Made by a program: the position numbers and the translations under genes. The notes under the pieces were generated by a model. The model was not told the origin of the DNA. It searched no databases and was given only the letters and a program-made list of their open reading frames with translations. From Erysipelotrichaceae bacterium (lineage in GTDB: Bacteria > Bacillota_I > Bacilli_A > Erysipelotrichales > Erysipelotrichaceae): a stretch of 64,000 nt of DNA. Shown here in pieces: positions 1 to 7,646 of this stretch (positions within the stretch are counted from its first letter, which is position 1; each line of letters opens with the position of its first letter). The stretch spans positions 248,001 through 312,000 of the forward strand of contig JAFZQG010000004.1 of assembly GCA_017550145.1 (NCBI GenBank), read 5' to 3'.

Positions 1-584
1 CCGCCGTATTTCATCATCAGTCGGCGCTGTACCATCATGCCGTCGAATCCGCCTTTATAAACACCTTTAACAGGAGGACCGACAGTTTCCAGCTTCTTGA
101 CAGCCTCTTCATCACCGACTGCTTTTGCGGCATCATAGGTATACTGATAGCTTATCTGTTCGTTCTTCTCGCCATTCACAAACTGTCCGAATCCGACAAA
201 GGCAGCAATCTGTTCAGGATAGGCATAGGCAAGTCTGATTCCCAGTAAGCTTCCCCAGCTTCCGCCGATCACAAAGATCTTTTCTTTCTTAAATTCCTTA
301 CACAGATAATCGACGACTTCTTTTGCGTCTTCGACAAGCTGATCAATAGTTAAAGTATCTTTACTTACACCCGCATATGATCCGCCTGTACCGCGCTGAT
401 CCCAGGTAACCATCGTAAAGGTATCAAGAAGATCTCTGTCATGAGAAAACAGACTGTGACGGTTTACGACACCCGGTCCGCCATGGAGAAAAAGTAAGAC
501 CGGAAGTGATTCGTCATTACTGACAATATGGATCTTCTGCATCACGCCATTAACAGGTATTCTTTTCTTGATATCAACAGCCAT
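1..584 (-). CDS. alpha/beta hydrolase, proline iminopeptidase-like (3' part missing)
   Basis: The gene runs off the left edge, so only the N-terminal about 194 residues are visible. The protein starts MAVDIKKRIPVNG and carries FLHGGPG (oxyanion loop), TWDQRGTGGS and the nucleophile elbow GGSWGS, the set of motifs typical of the prolyl iminopeptidase (peptidase S33) family. The Asp and His of the triad would lie beyond the edge. The ATG at 582-584 is preceded by GGAGGAC at 591-597, which fixes the start. The enzyme would be cytoplasmic and release N-terminal proline or hydrolyse a related small substrate. It is divergent from the membrane protein gene that begins at 693. Family assignment is firm; substrate is not. 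Confidence 0.85.
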   Translation of the reverse strand, partial: MAVDIKKRIPVNGVMQKIHIVSNDESLPVLLFLHGGPGVVNRHSLFSHDRDLLDTFTMVTWDQRGTGGSYAGVSKDTLTIDQLVEDAKEVVDYLCKEFKKEKIFVIGGSWGSLLGIRLAYAYPEQIAAFVGFGQFVNGEKNEQISYQYTYDAAKAVGDEEAVKKLETVGPPVKGVYKGGFDGMMVQRRLMMKYG

Positions 585-692
585 TATTATGTCCTCCAAT
601 TTGTTACCTTTATCTTACTATTTGTTCAGATAAGTTACATCATCAGATTAACAGAATATATTAAAATATTAGTAACAGAGGAAACAAACAAT

Positions 693-1304
693 ATGGAAAG
701 AATCAAGATGTGTGATGACGGTAAATACCGCTGGGCATATGAACTGGATATGATGAAGAATCCGGTTATTTTCAATCTGATCGTAAAAGTAATGCTTCTG
801 GTCTTCGCTATAGTCTGGGGCATAGTGCTTGTAATAATGCTCTTTGAAGGAGATTTCTCGATAGAGAGTATTACGATGATGGGCAAGGTCCTGTTTTATG
901 TATGTGTGACGATCCTGGTGATCGCTGCCTTAAGCTATTATATTTACACGAAGATGATCGGCGGTTATTACTGTGTGATCTTTGAGATGGATGAGAACGG
1001 TGTTAATCATATGCAGATGGACAAACAGGTCGACATCAATAGAGCAATCGGTTTAATCACCGCCTTGGTCGGTGCTGCCACCAAGAGTATCGGTGCCGCC
1101 TCAGCAGGCCTTGCTTCCTACTACCATCAGGATCTTTATACCGATTTCTCTAAAGTAAGAAATATCATAGTCTTGCGTCAGAATAACACCATCAAGCTCA
1201 ATCAGTTCCTGATTCATAATCAGGTCTATGCGGAAGATGAGGATTTTGATTTTGTCCTGGATTATATTATCGAACACTGTCCAAAAGCCAGAGTATCAGA
1301 ATAA
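693..1304 (+). CDS. hypothetical two-helix membrane protein
   Basis: I do not recognise this 203-residue protein. Two hydrophobic segments (about residues 25-50 and 62-88) suggest a hairpin membrane anchor, followed by a roughly 110-residue soluble C-terminal domain with a Gly/Ala-rich stretch (GLITALVGAATKSIGAAS). An in-frame ATG exists further upstream at 528, but that extension would overlap the divergent hydrolase; the ATG at 693 follows an AGAGGAA sequence at a good distance and is preferred. The stop codon TAA overlaps the start of the next gene by one base, so the two are almost certainly translationally coupled. Confidence 0.7.
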   Translation: MERIKMCDDGKYRWAYELDMMKNPVIFNLIVKVMLLVFAIVWGIVLVIMLFEGDFSIESITMMGKVLFYVCVTILVIAALSYYIYTKMIGGYYCVIFEMDENGVNHMQMDKQVDINRAIGLITALVGAATKSIGAASAGLASYYHQDLYTDFSKVRNIIVLRQNNTIKLNQFLIHNQVYAEDEDFDFVLDYIIEHCPKARVSE

Positions 1305-1795
1305 TGGAAATAAGAATATGCGGGCTGATCTCTGCAGAGAATAACGAAGAGATCATCTCTGTATGCAGAGAAAACAACAAGGAATTAAAACTGTCGGAAG
1401 CCGTATTCAGGCTTCCTTTACACGTATTGGTAAAGGAACCTTTTGAAACAGATGATTATGAAAGAGTAAGGGATACGGTTTCGGCTTTTCTGTATAAAAA
1501 AGAACCTTTAAGATGTGAGATCGCCGAAGTAATAAAAACAGATAATAAGATCTTTCTGAGATTAAAGGGAGAGATCAAAAAGCTAAACAGAGAACTTGAT
1601 GATCTGCTTTATGATTCATTCAAGACAGATAAGCGTGAATTGAAACATAATGTAATCTTATTTGCGGATGACAATGATGAATTAATTAACGAGATGTATC
1701 ACAGACTGTCTTCACAGATAAAATCGAAGGAAATCATTATCGACAGATTTGTGATAAGTTCATCGGGATCTGGAGATTACTATATCGATTTATAA
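1304..1795 (+). CDS. 2H-phosphoesterase (LigT / 2'-5' RNA ligase)-like protein, catalytic motifs degenerate
   Basis: The 163-residue protein shows the duplicated layout of the 2'-5' RNA ligase/LigT fold: an N-terminal half with LPLHVLV followed by PFE, and a C-terminal half with LKHNVILF. In active members both positions read H-x-T/S-x. Here the His residues are kept but the Thr/Ser positions are Leu and Val, so normal phosphoesterase chemistry is doubtful. The start overlaps the previous stop by one base, placing it in an operon with the membrane protein. The fold call is by motif spacing only; an unrelated protein is possible. Confidence 0.5.
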   Translation: MEIRICGLISAENNEEIISVCRENNKELKLSEAVFRLPLHVLVKEPFETDDYERVRDTVSAFLYKKEPLRCEIAEVIKTDNKIFLRLKGEIKKLNRELDDLLYDSFKTDKRELKHNVILFADDNDELINEMYHRLSSQIKSKEIIIDRFVISSSGSGDYYIDL

Positions 1796-1799
1796 TAAA

Positions 1800-1821
1800 A
1801 GCTCTGATTTGTATCAGAGCT
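1800..1821 (-). terminator. intrinsic terminator of the sortase gene, possibly bidirectional
   Basis: A 9-bp perfect stem (AGCTCTGAT / ATCAGAGCT) with a 4-nt loop lies between convergent genes. Read on the minus strand it is followed by TTTTATTATA, a good U-tract; on the plus strand the following bases are not U-rich. Confidence 0.8.
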
Positions 1822-1824
1822 CAT

Positions 1825-2763
1825 TTATGAATTGGTGTATTTTGTTACTGAAGTTTCTTTACAGATGATGATCTGTCTTAATTCCGGCTGGTGCTGGATA
1901 CAGGTGATAAGCGAGAGTATCCTGTCATCTTTGGAAAGGTGTTCACCTGAATCATATTCCGAGATGGAATTCATATATTCAATATACTCCTCGAAGAAAC
2001 CCGGATCGGGATTGCCGTCGAAGTCCACATTCATATCAGTACGAAGCAGTTCCGTGTTGTATTCGTTATTGATATTGATGATGAAGACGTTGGTTACGGT
2101 ATATTCTCTGATCTCGTTATCAAGGATCAGCTTCAGGGATCTGTTTGCTTCATAGTTTTCCTTTTCGAGCAGAAGATCCAGCGGTGTAAACTGCTTGCTT
2201 CCGGAAGGATCCCAGTCTCTGGCAAAGTGGTGACCGTAGATGATGATGTTCTGATCATTAATAGTATTGGCGTAATCCATGAAACATGATCCGCCTTCAT
2301 CGTATTTATCCCACTTACCGGTTTTCCAGTTGGTCCAGATATAGACGTCGTTGCCGTTGTAATTTGTCGGATCGGTAACGAGCTGTCCTTCTTCGGTATA
2401 GAAGACATACATCTCACCATTATCTTTATAGACATCTTTAGCCTGGACAAACGGAACATTTATTAATCCTGAATCAAAGATGATGTTGCCTATATAATCG
2501 GAATTGATTTCTTTGTTTGCGAGCCATTCATTACGCAGTTCTTCCGGCATTGAATCATCTTTAGTTACAGGTTCTTCGATAACATCGGTTCCGGTATTAT
2601 CGATAACATCAGCCGGTTTTTTATCCATTTGTGCAAAATATACCAGCGAAGCAAAAATCAATCCCACAAGGACGATGATTACAGAAATCATCACCTTTCT
2701 GGTTGTGTTTCTTTTGGATATTCTGACAGCGTGTTTCATGGAATGATTCTTCATCGGTTTCAT
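1825..2763 (-). CDS. srtB: class B sortase
   Basis: A 312-residue membrane-anchored transpeptidase. After a basic N-terminus there is one transmembrane helix (about residues 23-45), a spacer, then the sortase domain. The catalytic set is visible: His178 in IIIYGHHFARD, Cys288 in LSLITCIQ and Arg296 in PELRQIIICKE. The spacing and the late Cys fit class B, which usually attaches one or few specialised substrates such as haem-uptake or pilus proteins to peptidoglycan. No LPxTG- or NPxTG-type substrate is encoded in the window. The ATG at 2761-2763 has no Shine-Dalgarno and partly overlaps a TATAAT-like string, so translation may start at Met4 or Met9. Class assignment is strong, substrate unknown. 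Confidence 0.9.
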   Translation of the reverse strand: MKPMKNHSMKHAVRISKRNTTRKVMISVIIVLVGLIFASLVYFAQMDKKPADVIDNTGTDVIEEPVTKDDSMPEELRNEWLANKEINSDYIGNIIFDSGLINVPFVQAKDVYKDNGEMYVFYTEEGQLVTDPTNYNGNDVYIWTNWKTGKWDKYDEGGSCFMDYANTINDQNIIIYGHHFARDWDPSGSKQFTPLDLLLEKENYEANRSLKLILDNEIREYTVTNVFIININNEYNTELLRTDMNVDFDGNPDPGFFEEYIEYMNSISEYDSGEHLSKDDRILSLITCIQHQPELRQIIICKETSVTKYTNS

Positions 2764-2789
2764 TATAAAACAGAATAATATCGTAAATA

Positions 2790-2819
2790 AAAAGACTGTT
2801 TGTAAGTTAACAGTCTTTT
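2790..2819 (-). terminator. intrinsic terminator of the YdbC gene
   Basis: AAAAGACTGTT and AACAGTCTTTT form an 11-bp stem around an 8-nt loop just beyond the YdbC-like stop codon. On the minus strand it is followed by a T-rich run. Confidence 0.85.
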
Positions 2820-2828
2820 GGGAATTGT

Positions 2829-3062
2829 TTATGCCAGTTCGTCGAAGTTAAACTCTTTGAGTGCTTCGAACAGGGCCAGAGCTTCTTCCTTATTCAGGGT
2901 AATGCCTTTCTGCATCTTATCTTCGGCTCTGTTCCATTTACGGATATCGAGTTTAGGTCTGCCGTTTTCACCGTAAGAGATGACATTGGCTTCACAGGTA
3001 TAGTCACCGTTTTCGCTTAAGACAGCGATCTTATTATTGATTTCATATTTGAATTCTGCCAT
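2829..3062 (-). CDS. YdbC-like PC4/p15 family single-stranded nucleic acid-binding protein
   Basis: A complete 77-residue protein. The order FKYEINNKIAVLSE, GRPKLDIRKWN and KMQKGITLNKEEA matches the bacterial YdbC branch of the PC4 transcriptional coactivator fold (curved beta-sheet plus a C-terminal helix), a family known to bind single-stranded DNA or RNA as a dimer. The gene has a clear AGGAGG-type site upstream of its ATG and its own terminator, so it is monocistronic. The family is well supported; the cellular role in this organism is not known. Confidence 0.85.
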   Translation of the reverse strand: MAEFKYEINNKIAVLSENGDYTCEANVISYGENGRPKLDIRKWNRAEDKMQKGITLNKEEALALFEALKEFNFDELA

Positions 3063-3111
3063 TTTATAAAAACCTCCTTTTCAATTATATATTTGTTTGT
3101 CTGAAAGAAGA

Positions 3112-3129
3112 AAGAGGCCAAAGCCTCTT
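3112..3129 (-). terminator. intrinsic terminator of the zinc-ribbon protein gene
   Basis: A 7-bp stem (AAGAGGC / GCCTCTT) with a 4-nt loop, followed on the minus strand by TTTCTTCTTT. Confidence 0.75.
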
Positions 3130-3134
3130 GAAGA

Positions 3135-3977
3135 TTATTTGCCTTTAAAACCGGTATGTCTCTGACCGTGGCTTCCCGAAGGTTTACTGCCGTGGGAAGG
3201 ACCACCCGGTCTAGCACTTGAATGTGATCCGAAACCGGAAGGCTTATTCTGTGACGGCTTGTTTGAGTGTGTGCCGAAACCTGAAGGTTTATTTGAATGA
3301 GTACCGAATGAAGAAGGCTTCTTGTTGTTGAAGATCTGACCGAAAGGATAGAGCTGCTGTCTGACGGTAGGGTGCGGACGATGCTGCTGCATCTGGAAGG
3401 TCATATTACGCGGACGGATAACTCTTCTTACGTGAACCGGAGGTCTTCTTCTGGTGGTAAACAGAGAATGGAAGATCATTTGTAAAAGACTAGGTCTGCG
3501 AGGTTTGATGATGCTTCTCAAACGGTTTGTGGCACCTATCGTTGCCAGAACGATCGCTGCGGAAGACAGGAACGAACCATCGGAGTTGAACAGCGATGAT
3601 GAAGAGGTATGACGGGAAATGTCTTCATATTCATCGTTGTTGGTTACTGCCAGTTCAACGCCGTATTCTTCAAAAGCCTGAGCGACGATAGCGGCCTGTT
3701 TAAGGGAAAGATTGCCTGCAATCTGAACAGGAATATTTCTGATCAGGTTATTGGCGGAAATCTCGGTGTAGCCTAAGACGTCCTGTAAAAGATCAATTAC
3801 TTCCGTTTTGGAAGCAGATCCGATACCGGTGATATAGATCTTGTAGTCGCCGGTGTTGGAGGTGATGGATTCGGATACGGTATAGGATTTTACTTCATTA
3901 CTGATGGCGGCTCCGCATCCCGGACAGAACGACATGTCGGATGAAACTTCTCTGCCGCAATATGGACAATATGACAT
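3135..3977 (-). CDS. zinc-ribbon protein with L7/L12-CTD-like segment and repetitive basic tail
   Basis: This 280-residue protein begins with a zinc ribbon (CPYCG...CPGCG, residues 4-21). Residues about 45-115 (VIDLLQDVLGY, AFEEYGVELAVTN) have the pattern of the ribosomal L7/L12 C-terminal domain, seen in several Firmicute proteins of unknown role. A hydrophobic stretch around residue 140 may be a short membrane segment. The last 70 residues are low complexity, made of imperfect KPSGFGTHSN repeats ending in HGQRHTGFKGK, strongly basic. No enzymatic motif is visible. The gene has its own SD (GGAGGAC just before the ATG) and terminator. Function unknown; a protein- or nucleic-acid-binding scaffold is conceivable. 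Confidence 0.7.
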   Translation of the reverse strand: MSYCPYCGREVSSDMSFCPGCGAAISNEVKSYTVSESITSNTGDYKIYITGIGSASKTEVIDLLQDVLGYTEISANNLIRNIPVQIAGNLSLKQAAIVAQAFEEYGVELAVTNNDEYEDISRHTSSSSLFNSDGSFLSSAAIVLATIGATNRLRSIIKPRRPSLLQMIFHSLFTTRRRPPVHVRRVIRPRNMTFQMQQHRPHPTVRQQLYPFGQIFNNKKPSSFGTHSNKPSGFGTHSNKPSQNKPSGFGSHSSARPGGPSHGSKPSGSHGQRHTGFKGK

Positions 3978-4037
3978 AAGTTGTCCTCCTTTTCTGATTA
4001 TTATTTTATATAAGAAATATGAAAATTATCTGAAATC

Positions 4038-4048
4038 TATAAGATAAT
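4038..4048 (+). promoter_or_regulatory. -10 region placed for a leaderless macro-domain mRNA
   Basis: Overlapping TATAAG/GATAAT boxes end 6 nt before the ATG at 4055, where transcription would be expected to begin. There is no properly spaced Shine-Dalgarno, so the mRNA may start at the initiation codon itself. Confidence 0.45.
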
Positions 4049-4054
4049 TAAGGT

Positions 4055-4915
4055 ATGCAGTCAATAAGAATAAGATTGGAAAGTATCACAAAACTCAAAA
4101 CAGAAATAATCGTCAATGCGGCCAACAGCGAACTGATGATGGGTGGCGGAGTCTGCGGCTATATCTTCAGGGCAGCCGGAGCGGACAGATTACAGAAAGC
4201 CTGCAACGAGATCGGTTACTGTGAAACCGGAAGCGCCGTCATTACTCCGGGTTTTGATCTATGCAGGTATATCGTTCATGCGGTAGGTCCGGTATGGTAT
4301 GGCGGCAAGAATAATGAACCTGAAGCATTATACAGTGCCTATCAGAGTGCCATGAAACTGGCTAAAGAATATAAATGTGCTTCAATCGGTTTTCCATTGA
4401 TCTCAGCGGGAATATACGGTTATCCATTGAATGAGGCCTGGAAGATTGCGATCAGAAGCATCAGCGATTTCTTTAAGAACAACAAGGAATGCGATATCGC
4501 CGTGGAGTTTGCGGTACTGGATGATGATATCTATAAGCGCGGATGCAGAACGCTCGAAGAGATCGCAAAGGAATATCAGTGTGCCGTCAAGAGTGACTGG
4601 AAGACGGTTGAGATGCCTGAAAAGAATGAATGTTTTGAATTGAAGAAACATTTGTCGAAAAAGGATATCGATAAACTGAGACGCGGTCATATTCCCGAAG
4701 CGATGGAAGATAAGTGGTTCTACTATATGGAGGGCAATACCTTATTTGCCCACAGAAGCTGGACAGGTTACTGTATCTATATAGCTGAATTAAATGAAAA
4801 TGGCAGACACAAGGTCATCGTTAACCGTGACAGCGAACAGTATACCTGTACGGATATTAAAGAAGATCAGGAAACCTTAAGTACATTATTGAGTATGTGG
4901 ATCAGATATAACTGA
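4055..4915 (+). CDS. macro-domain (ADP-ribose-processing) protein with an extra C-terminal domain
   Basis: Residues 1-180 form a macro domain: IIVNAANSELMMGGGVCGYIFRAAG holds the Asn-rich ADP-ribose-binding loop, and FPLISAGIYGYP is the phosphate-binding loop. Such domains bind or hydrolyse ADP-ribose, O-acetyl-ADP-ribose or mono-ADP-ribosyl-protein. About 100 further residues follow, with the motifs GHIPEAMEDKWFYYME and HRSWTGYCIYIAE, which resemble a small uncharacterised domain found alone or fused to nucleotide-signalling proteins. The gene is flanked by convergent and divergent neighbours and has its own terminator at its end. The macro call is firm; the partner domain's role is unknown. 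Confidence 0.85.
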   Translation: MQSIRIRLESITKLKTEIIVNAANSELMMGGGVCGYIFRAAGADRLQKACNEIGYCETGSAVITPGFDLCRYIVHAVGPVWYGGKNNEPEALYSAYQSAMKLAKEYKCASIGFPLISAGIYGYPLNEAWKIAIRSISDFFKNNKECDIAVEFAVLDDDIYKRGCRTLEEIAKEYQCAVKSDWKTVEMPEKNECFELKKHLSKKDIDKLRRGHIPEAMEDKWFYYMEGNTLFAHRSWTGYCIYIAELNENGRHKVIVNRDSEQYTCTDIKEDQETLSTLLSMWIRYN

Positions 4916-4926
4916 TCCGCTTTTTA
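4899..4926 (+). terminator. terminator of the macro-domain gene, overlapping its stop
   Basis: GGATCAG and CTGATCC form a 7-bp stem that includes the last codons of the gene, followed by GCTTTTT. Confidence 0.7.
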
Positions 4927-4930
4927 AAAA

Positions 4931-4950
4931 GACAGACTTCAATGTCTGTC
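4931..4950 (-). terminator. terminator of the DUF3089 lipoprotein gene, overlapping its stop
   Basis: GACAGAC / GTCTGTC, 7-bp stem with a 6-nt loop; on the minus strand it is followed by TTTTT. It overlaps the 3' end of the coding sequence (stop TGA at 4939-4941). Confidence 0.75.
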
Positions 4951-6618
4951 TCTGTATGCTTCAATACGGGTAAGAACATTTTCTTCCAGATTACGGTAGA
5001 AGAAATTGAGATTATACAGCTGATAATCACCCTGATGGAACGGAGCATTATTACTGTTATACAGATCATCCTGATTTTCGATCCCATAGACGATCAGTTT
5101 ACCGCTGTTAATGTCGATATAAGCTCCGCAGTATTCCGGGATTTCGGAGGTGATCGATCCGTTAGGATCAGCTGAGGCATAACCCAGATTCTCCTGCTTC
5201 ATAGCGATCTTATCCTCGGTTGTCCAGCTGAGCGGATTGATCGAATAGGAATATGTTTCGGATAATTCGGCTCTCTGGTCAACTGCACTGTAGCTGATTA
5301 TGACACCCAGATCATCTTTACTTTGAGCCATCTGAAGTTCCGGATGGTTTTTAAGTATTTCATCCGTAATGCTTATACCGATCGCATAGACGGCGATCAG
5401 CTTCTTTTTAAAGGAATCATCTTTGGCATATTTTTCCAGAAGACTGATTGCGAGCTGTGCACCTTCACCATAACCGAAGATGATGAAAGGCCTGTTACTG
5501 TTGTAATGTTCAAGATAATACGCAAAGGCATTCTCAATATCGGCTAAAGCCCGTTTATAATACTCATCAGTTTTTTCCGGAACCGTAATGTTCATGGATA
5601 CTAAACCGTCCTGTGAAAGATACGTGCCGATATTGGCCTGCCGGTATAGTGGTGCATAGACGTTGCAGTGTTCAGTGAAAATGCCTTCTTCCATTTTCAA
5701 TACTCTGTTAAAACGGGAAACGGTACGATAGTTATTGACGTCTTCATTATCAGAAACAGTTGATTTGAGGTTGACCCATGGAAGGATAAAGAAAACATCC
5801 GTATCCTTATCATCCGAAGTTTCAAGCCAGTATTTCTCAAAACTGTAGTCTGTAAGAGTATCAAGACGTTTCATATCATAGACATAAACATTATGTCCGT
5901 CAGTAGTCACAAGCTGTCTGTTTTCTTTAATGAAAGTAAGACCCTTAAAGGCTTTATCACTTTCATATTCCTGAACAATATTCCACTCTACGCTGTTCAT
6001 ATTGACCTGATAACGGAAGAGACCTTCCTGAGCAGCCAGATAGATCCAGCCGTCATAATAGGAAATACCATTCACATGTTCAGGCGCATTGTTTAAAGTA
6101 ATGGTATTGTTGTAATTGCCTTCAAGATCATACAGATATAAGGAACCGTTACTGTAGAGCCAGATCAGATAATAATCATCTTCAACAGTCAGACCGGCAC
6201 ATTCTTCAAGTTCGGTCTCATATGTTCTTTCGGCTTTGAGATTGTCAGAGCGGTAGATACTGATTACTATCTTGCCTGTATCTTCGGCTTTTTCTGCAAC
6301 ATAGATCTCGTTCTTATAGACATCTATATCAAAAATCTCGTTTTTTATTTCATTATCGGCAGTAAGTTTATGTTCACTGTCGCAGACTCCCAAAAAAGAA
6401 CCCAGGACGACATATTCAATGGAATCGGAATAGGCAATACTCTGAATACCCGGAAGTTCGTACTGTTTGTTCAGTTTATAATCAAAACCCTTGACCAGGG
6501 CAGGATCATAGTCATCATCACCATAACCGTCAGGCAGGGTATTTTTCTTCTGACAGCCTATTAAAGCAGTCAGCAGTAATATGACAAGTAAAATCTTCGC
6601 TAATTTACTCATAGACAT
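4939..6618 (-). CDS. lipoprotein: WD/NHL-like repeat region fused to a DUF3089 alpha/beta-hydrolase domain lacking the nucleophile Ser
   Basis: A 559-residue secreted lipoprotein with lipobox TALIGC (lipidated Cys22). Residues about 50-260 consist of beta-rich repeats (YDGWIYLAAQEG, NRQLVTTDGHNVYVYD) typical of a small propeller. Residues about 270-559 match the DUF3089 alpha/beta-hydrolase layout: DVFFILPWVNL, then VYAPLYRQA, then AFAYYLEHYNSNRPF. The elbow that should read GHSQGA is GYGEGA at residues 382-387, so the nucleophilic Ser is Gly. The domain is therefore predicted to bind rather than hydrolyse. It is monocistronic and divergent from the orphan antitoxin. Domain identity is inferred from motif order. 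Confidence 0.7.
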   Translation of the reverse strand: MSMSKLAKILLVILLLTALIGCQKKNTLPDGYGDDDYDPALVKGFDYKLNKQYELPGIQSIAYSDSIEYVVLGSFLGVCDSEHKLTADNEIKNEIFDIDVYKNEIYVAEKAEDTGKIVISIYRSDNLKAERTYETELEECAGLTVEDDYYLIWLYSNGSLYLYDLEGNYNNTITLNNAPEHVNGISYYDGWIYLAAQEGLFRYQVNMNSVEWNIVQEYESDKAFKGLTFIKENRQLVTTDGHNVYVYDMKRLDTLTDYSFEKYWLETSDDKDTDVFFILPWVNLKSTVSDNEDVNNYRTVSRFNRVLKMEEGIFTEHCNVYAPLYRQANIGTYLSQDGLVSMNITVPEKTDEYYKRALADIENAFAYYLEHYNSNRPFIIFGYGEGAQLAISLLEKYAKDDSFKKKLIAVYAIGISITDEILKNHPELQMAQSKDDLGVIISYSAVDQRAELSETYSYSINPLSWTTEDKIAMKQENLGYASADPNGSITSEIPEYCGAYIDINSGKLIVYGIENQDDLYNSNNAPFHQGDYQLYNLNFFYRNLEENVLTRIEAYRDRH

Positions 6619-6670
6619 ATATTATACATTACTTCAAATGTAAGACAAATGTAAGGATTCATTTACGTAA

Positions 6671-6710
6671 TAACAATGTTATTGCAAAATAATTACATTG
6701 TTAGTATAAT
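6671..6710 (+). promoter_or_regulatory. promoter and inverted-repeat operator of the RelB-type antitoxin
   Basis: TTGCAA (6682-6687) and TATAAT (6705-6710) are 17 bp apart. A perfect inverted repeat, TAACAATGT (6671-6679) and ACATTGTTA (6695-6703), has centres 24 bp apart and brackets the -35 box. This is the expected geometry for autorepression by a ribbon-helix-helix antitoxin. Confidence 0.75.
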
Positions 6711-6732
6711 TAGAATAGGAGGAAGAATAAGC

Positions 6733-7008
6733 ATGAGCAATTACGATTCTTCATTAACTGTCAGAACCAACAGCGGAATTAAAGATGACGCAAAGAAAAT
6801 CTATTCCGATCTGGGTCTTGATCTTTCGACAGCCATAAATGTCTTTTTAAGAAAATCGATTGAATATGAAGGTTTTCCTTTTGAAGTCAGAAAAGTAAAT
6901 CCGAACAGGATTATAGCTGCGGCTGATGAGGTAGATGTCCAAGATGAAAAAACTTCCACCGATGGGATCGAATCATACGAACAGATGGTGGAAGATTATT
7001 TCGATTAG
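6733..7008 (+). CDS. RelB/DinJ family antitoxin without a neighbouring toxin
   Basis: A 91-residue protein. VRTNSGIKDDAKKIYSDLGLDLSTAINVFLRKSI is the ribbon-helix-helix DNA-binding module of RelB/DinJ antitoxins, and FPFEVRKVNPN follows as in that family; the acidic tail (EQMVEDYFD) would contact a toxin. The ATG at 6733 is chosen over an upstream in-frame ATG because AGGAGG lies at 6717-6722 and the promoter maps just before it. The operator upstream looks intact. No RelE/YafQ-type toxin follows: the next gene is a minus-strand lipoprotein 15 bp away. It is therefore an orphan, perhaps acting in trans or retained as a regulator. Confidence 0.85.
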   Translation: MSNYDSSLTVRTNSGIKDDAKKIYSDLGLDLSTAINVFLRKSIEYEGFPFEVRKVNPNRIIAAADEVDVQDEKTSTDGIESYEQMVEDYFD

Positions 7009-7023
7009 TTTTTAACTGATTAG

Positions 7024-7563
7024 CTATTGAGGACGGGAATCGCCCCAGACAACGTAGATATCGACATTTGCGCCTTCAGTCATTTTCTGATATTCGGACA
7101 TGAAGGTTTCCTGATCGGGATATTCATTATAGCTTAAACCGGCTATTGAATTAAGGAAAGTCACATTGTCTTCAACCGTTTCATAGCGTGTAAAGTACAG
7201 ATAAGGATAATTTTCTTTCTCGATCTGTGGATCATTAGACGCAAAAGCGGAATAAATGATAAAGGAATCTCCGTTATATACCAGCAGTTCATAAAGCAGA
7301 CCGCTGTCGATCGTATAACGCGCAATCGTGATGGAAGTATTCTGACCGTTATCTACTTCGTCCATGAAGGTTTCCCATAGATCATAATTGATGGTTTCGT
7401 CATTGGCGACGATCAGGATCCCATCTTCTTTGACAGGTTTACTTGGCAGAGAGATAAAATACGGCCTGATCGGATCTTCGGAAATCTCTTCGGGTTTTAA
7501 GGTGTCTTTTTTACCGCAGGCGCATAAGAGGACCAGCATTATTATCAGTAATATCTTTTTCAT
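7024..7563 (-). CDS. small lipoprotein of unknown function
   Basis: A 179-residue protein with a lipoprotein signal: MKKILLIIMLVLLCAC, lipidated Cys at about residue 16. The mature part begins GKKDTLKPEEISEDPIRP and has no motif I recognise. Its mix of beta-strand-like stretches (ILIVANDETINYDLWETFMD, DIYVVWGDSRPQ) suggests a compact extracellular domain. The start at 7563 is preferred over a Met five codons upstream because GGAGG sits six bases before it. It is convergent with the RelB gene. A surface-exposed cell-envelope role is inferred only from the signal. Confidence 0.7.
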   Translation of the reverse strand: MKKILLIIMLVLLCACGKKDTLKPEEISEDPIRPYFISLPSKPVKEDGILIVANDETINYDLWETFMDEVDNGQNTSITIARYTIDSGLLYELLVYNGDSFIIYSAFASNDPQIEKENYPYLYFTRYETVEDNVTFLNSIAGLSYNEYPDQETFMSEYQKMTEGANVDIYVVWGDSRPQ

Positions 7564-7646
7564 GTCATCCCTCCTCATCTATCATCTGTATATACAGGGT
7601 TAATCAGTCACAGAATATATATCTATTATAAATAAAGAGGTTTACA

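Noticed and set aside
528-692. N-terminal extension of the membrane protein gene starting at 528
   Set aside because: It overlaps the divergent hydrolase start and its ribosome binding site; the ATG at 693 has a better SD and yields a sensible soluble N-terminus.
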